Shown here one piece after another: positions 61,251-64,000 of a stretch of DNA of 64,000 nt. The notes below the pieces were generated by a model. The model was given only the letters and a program-made list of their open reading frames with translations, did not search any database and was not told where the DNA came from. Source of the stretch: G965279355 sp965279355 (GTDB lineage: Bacteria > Pseudomonadota > Alphaproteobacteria > CACIAM-22H2). The stretch is taken from the NCBI GenBank assembly GCA_965279355.1, contig OZ257155.1, forward strand, positions 2,852,001-2,916,000, read 5' to 3'. Position 1 is the first letter of the stretch, and each line of letters opens with the position of its first letter. The position numbers and the translations under genes were made by a program.

Positions 61251-61952
61251 TCACGCCTTCGCGAACTTGCCCCGCCCGAAGAAGCGATCGACGTCTTCCG
61301 GCTTGGGGTTGTCGCGGACGCTCTTGATGGTCGGCAGGATGGCGAGCGTCTTCTGTGCCGCCGGGCGCGCCGCGATCTTGTCCAGCCATGCCCCGACATG
61401 CGGGTAGTCGGCGATCTTGAGTCCGAGCAGCTCGTGATTACGCGACCATGGCCAGGTTGCGATGTCGGCGATCGAGTACTCGGCGCCGCCGAGCCACGGG
61501 GAATTGGCGAGGCGGCCGTCGAGCAGTTCGTAGAGGCGGCGCACTTCGGTGCCGTAGCGGCTCAGCGAATACTCGCTGCTGTCCTTGGGCGCGAAGCGGC
61601 GGAAATGCACAAGCTGACCCGACATCGGGCCCACGCCGGTGAGCTGGATCATCAGCCATTGCAGCACGTCGTATTTCGCGACCGTGTCTTTCGGCATGAA
61701 ACGCCCGGCCTTCTCGGCCAGATACATCAGGATCGCGCCGGATTCGAACACGGTGTAGGGCTTGCCGCCCGGCCCGTCGTGATCGACGATCGCCGGCACC
61801 TTGGCGTTGGGATTGATCTTCAGGAACTCGGGCTTGAACTGATCGGCCTTCCACACATCGACGGTGATGGTGTTGTAGGGAAGCGCGCATTCCTCAAGCA
61901 TGAGAAAGACCTTCACCACATTCGGGCTGGTCAGCGCATAGAGATCAATCAT
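61251..61952 (-). CDS. Glutathione S-transferase, YfcG/Nu-class-like
   Basis: A 233-residue GST. The thioredoxin-like N-terminal domain reads MIDLYALTSPNVVKVFLMLEE with the TSPN segment near the active residue of Nu-class GSTs (disulfide-bond reductases such as YfcG), then NPNAKVPAIVDHDGPGG and ESGAILMYLAEKAGRF for glutathione binding, and an all-helical C-terminal domain. The 3' region borders repeat family B. Confidence 0.88.
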   Translation of the reverse strand: MIDLYALTSPNVVKVFLMLEECALPYNTITVDVWKADQFKPEFLKINPNAKVPAIVDHDGPGGKPYTVFESGAILMYLAEKAGRFMPKDTVAKYDVLQWLMIQLTGVGPMSGQLVHFRRFAPKDSSEYSLSRYGTEVRRLYELLDGRLANSPWLGGAEYSIADIATWPWSRNHELLGLKIADYPHVGAWLDKIAARPAAQKTLAILPTIKSVRDNPKPEDVDRFFGRGKFAKA

Positions 61953-62037
61953 GGTTCCTCCCCCGGTTATGCGAGGAGGCTAGCACCGCGGGACCCGCGT
62001 CAACAAACGGGTTGACGACCAACCGAAGTGGGCCGGG

Positions 62038-62967
62038 CTATTTGCACGCCTTCCACGGCCCCATGTCGAAATGGAAGTGGCTGCGGTGCACCCTGTTGTA
62101 ATCGGGGCTGAGCACCGCCTGGAAATATTGGCAGGCGCCGTCGCGCACCTCGCGCAGGAAGGCGGCCCTGGCGATGGCGAGCGGATCGTTCTCCTTTCCG
62201 GCGGCGACGCTGAGCGGCTTGGGCCGACCGTCCGCCAGATCCTCGTCGGCAACCACCGGCGCTGCTGATTTTTCTTTTTTGCCCTGCACCGACCCCCAAT
62301 CCTTCAGCACCGACACCGTGATGTCGCCTCGCTGCTGCGCCGTACGCTGTGCGACGGCCGCGACCGGCATGAAGCCCTTGCCGCTCGCGGCAACGAGAGT
62401 CGGCACGGTGGACGCGCGCGGTTTCAGGACAAAGCCGGTGATGTCGATGGCGTTGGCCGCCGCGTGCTGGCTCATGCGCGTGCTTTCACGGCCGTTATTC
62501 ACCTTGCGGCACGCGAACGTGCCGAGATGCTCGACCCGCACGACTTCCGCGTTGAAGTGTTTGCGCGCGGCCGGCTGGACGACATGGTGGATCACCATCG
62601 CCAGGCTGACCGTCAACGGACAGGTCGCGGCAAAGCCGCTGCTGAACAGCGGATTTCCGGCGGCATCAATGCGGATTGCATCCTGCACATTGCAGCCGCC
62701 ATTGCGCGCGGCCAGCAGCGGTACCGCAGCAGTGCGCCATGCGGCACTGGCCAGCGCCGCCTCGCAGCGCGGCCGATCCGTCATCATGCGGTGCATCTTG
62801 ATGCCGGTGACGCCAGGGACAACGGGATCGTTGATGGCCAGCGGCGCCCACGGCGCAAGGTGCCTGGGTACTTTCGGCACCGACCACACAACAAAAGTTG
62901 TGATACCGAGAATCGAAGACGCCACGACGACAGCAAGACGCAAGCGGCGATCTTTGAGGATGGGCAC
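62038..62967 (-). CDS. Extensin-family secreted protein, second copy
   Basis: About 309 residues with an N-terminal membrane/signal segment (LRLAVVVASSILGITTFVVW), then the extensin-like domain: CPLTVSLAMVIHHVVQPAARKHFNAEV, RMSQHAAANAIDITGFVL, and HRSHFHFDMGPWKACK with the same H-x-H-x-D pattern as the 896-1546 copy. A KKEKSAAP insert follows residue about 240. The GTG at 62967 is tentative; the frame is open further. It is the larger of two family members in the window. Confidence 0.8.
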   Translation of the reverse strand: MPILKDRRLRLAVVVASSILGITTFVVWSVPKVPRHLAPWAPLAINDPVVPGVTGIKMHRMMTDRPRCEAALASAAWRTAAVPLLAARNGGCNVQDAIRIDAAGNPLFSSGFAATCPLTVSLAMVIHHVVQPAARKHFNAEVVRVEHLGTFACRKVNNGRESTRMSQHAAANAIDITGFVLKPRASTVPTLVAASGKGFMPVAAVAQRTAQQRGDITVSVLKDWGSVQGKKEKSAAPVVADEDLADGRPKPLSVAAGKENDPLAIARAAFLREVRDGACQYFQAVLSPDYNRVHRSHFHFDMGPWKACK

Positions 62968-63044
62968 TCCGCCATGTAACGCACAAAGATGGCGGATTGT
63001 GGCCGACAGCAGGGCAAACCCGGGATCGGCGCCCTGACAGCGAA

Positions 63045-63269
63045 TTATCCGGCCGGCGGGAAATGGCCGGCCTGCCATTCGCAAATGAACACCACGCCGC
63101 TGCCACCCGGCTCCGTGATGCCGATGCATTGCGCGTTCGCGGAGGAGACTTTAAACGTCTTGCCGCATCCGCAGCAGCGATGGGCAGTGCCGGCGCGTGG
63201 CAAGGGGTGAATGTCGAAAGCCGTCCCGCATTTCGGGCACTCTGCTTCCAGCCAGGATTCGAGAATCAT
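63045..63269 (-). CDS. Small zinc-ribbon protein
   Basis: A 74-residue protein, ATG at 63269. Its core CPKCGTAFDIHPLPRAGTAHRCCGCGKTF has two CxxC knuckles, a zinc-ribbon of the MJ0042/YgiA type. It has no other domain, and the C-terminal half is not recognised. It diverges from the PhnB-like gene. Confidence 0.65.
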   Translation of the reverse strand: MILESWLEAECPKCGTAFDIHPLPRAGTAHRCCGCGKTFKVSSANAQCIGITEPGGSGVVFICEWQAGHFPPAG

Positions 63270-63444
63270 ATTGGGCTCGCGATGTTTGTGATTCGACCGC
63301 ATCCGAAGAGTCTCGCCCCGGCCTCCGAGTCGACCCGCGAGTCAAAGACCTGACATCCGGCATAGGCCGCAAAAATCTCTGCCCGTGTCGGATCTGGCGC
63401 CTATGGTTCGTCCTTGGGAAAACCTGACACGGAGGACCCGAACG

Positions 63445-63852
63445 ATGCGCGTACAACCGTACCTTTTCCTCGACGGCCGCTGCGAGGAAGCCCTTGAATT
63501 CTATAAGAAGACGCTTGGCGCGGAGGTGAAGGCGCTGATGCGGTTCAAGGAGAACCCGGAGGCCGGCATGAACCCGCCCAATTCCGGCGAGAAGATCATG
63601 CATTGCGCCTTTACCATCGGGGAGACCGAGATCATGGCCTCGGACGGGATGTGCGCCGGCAAGCCGGTGAACGCACAGGGTCTTGCGTTGACGATCAGCC
63701 TGCCCAAGGCGGACGATGTAACGCGCGTCTTCACGGCGCTGTCCGACGGCGGCCAGGTGCAGATGCCGCTCAGCAAGACGTTCTTCGCGTCCAATTTCGG
63801 TATGGTTTCCGACCGCTTCGGCGTGTCCTGGATGGTGATAGCAGACGCCTGA
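63445..63852 (+). CDS. VOC/PhnB-like family protein
   Basis: A 135-residue protein of the vicinal-oxygen-chelate/PhnB (3-demethylubiquinone methyltransferase-like fold) family: QPYLFLDGRCEEALEFYKKTLGAEVKALMRF, then MHCAFTIGETEIMASDGM and a C-terminal FGMVSDRFGVSWMVI. GGAGG lies 9 bases upstream of ATG. Exact activity is unknown in most members. Confidence 0.88.
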   Translation: MRVQPYLFLDGRCEEALEFYKKTLGAEVKALMRFKENPEAGMNPPNSGEKIMHCAFTIGETEIMASDGMCAGKPVNAQGLALTISLPKADDVTRVFTALSDGGQVQMPLSKTFFASNFGMVSDRFGVSWMVIADA

Positions 63853-63859
63853 ACCCGTC

Positions 63860-64000
63860 CTACACGAACCGCCGCACGCCGGTGACCTCGTAACGCGTGG
63901 CGCCAAAGAGCTGGCGGCCGCGCGCCGCGGCGGCGAGCGAGCCCTGCGCCCAGGCCATCAGATAGCGGTGTTTGGGAAGACCGAACTGTTCCGCCGGAAC
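63860..64000 (-). CDS. Truncated gene at window edge
   Basis: A minus-strand frame enters from beyond the window at 64000 and ends at a TAG (63860-63862). Forty-six residues are visible (QFGLPKHRYLMAWAQGSLAA and continuing to VTGVRRFV). I do not recognise the product. Its start is outside the window. Confidence 0.5.
   Translation of the reverse strand, partial: VPAEQFGLPKHRYLMAWAQGSLAAAARGRQLFGATRYEVTGVRRFV

Noticed and set aside
1..64000. CRISPR array, rRNA or tRNA genes, or a prophage
   Set aside because: Nothing resembling regularly spaced repeats, rRNA cores or phage structural genes was seen by eye. A tRNA scan was not possible here.

Overview
The window is one 64 kb stretch of a GC-rich, gene-dense chromosome, most likely from an alphaproteobacterium of the Hyphomicrobiales (Rhizobiales) type. 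This is an inference. It rests on the codon and GC character, a hisB gene followed by a DUF2628 gene, a HisKA_2-type sensor kinase, many Bug/TctC-type solute-binding proteins, and palindromic intergenic repeats of the kind common in that group. No rRNA, tRNA, CRISPR array, transposase or phage module was seen.

Layout. 0-8 kb: the end of gshB, a 2OG-Fe(II) hydroxylase, an extensin-family lipoprotein, an LLM-flavin oxidoreductase with a MarR regulator and a histidine phosphatase, a flavin-dependent acyl-CoA-dehydrogenase-like monooxygenase, a GH16 enzyme and guanine deaminase. 8-12 kb: an HD hydrolase, the YifB/ComM ATPase and an AraC regulator. 12-17 kb: a signalling island with a KaiC-like ATPase and a hybrid histidine kinase in one operon, facing a divergent DUF4118/HisKA_2 kinase. 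17-24.5 kb: glycogen debranching enzyme GlgX, an AI-2E-type permease, a DUF6134-like protein, a Kef-type antiporter and two tandem thioesterases. 25-27 kb: a DUF47/PiT phosphate-uptake pair between two small secreted proteins of biased composition. 27-35.6 kb: a hydrolase, an unrecognised secreted protein pair, an SDR, then four Bug-type solute-binding proteins in a row without membrane partners. 35.6-39.1 kb: two tandem Sel1-repeat proteins and a ModA-like binding protein. 39-48.4 kb: the histidine genes hisB ... hisH-hisA-hisF-hisE plus a HIT hydrolase, with about 5 kb of unrelated genes (sulfatase, two Bug proteins, a small basic protein, a PcaQ-like LysR regulator) lodged between DUF2628 and hisH. 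48.6-59 kb: two paralogous membrane hybrid kinases. The first is followed by an acyltransferase bracketed by a near-identical copy of the kinase's receiver tail, then a TetR/fatty-acid-hydroxylase operon and an SPFH/NfeD pair. 59-64 kb: small ORFs, an amidohydrolase, a GST, a second extensin-family protein, a zinc-ribbon protein, a VOC/PhnB-like protein and a truncated gene at the edge.

Most genes are ordinary housekeeping or accessory metabolism. The parts most worth a second look are the KaiC/kinase island, the split histidine operon with a possible PcaQ-type operator, the duplicated receiver tail around the acyltransferase, the orphan Bug array, the tandem Sel1 proteins, and a perfect 11-bp-arm operator in front of the TetR gene. 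I found no convincing evidence for a wholly new multi-gene system; those six are the best candidates.
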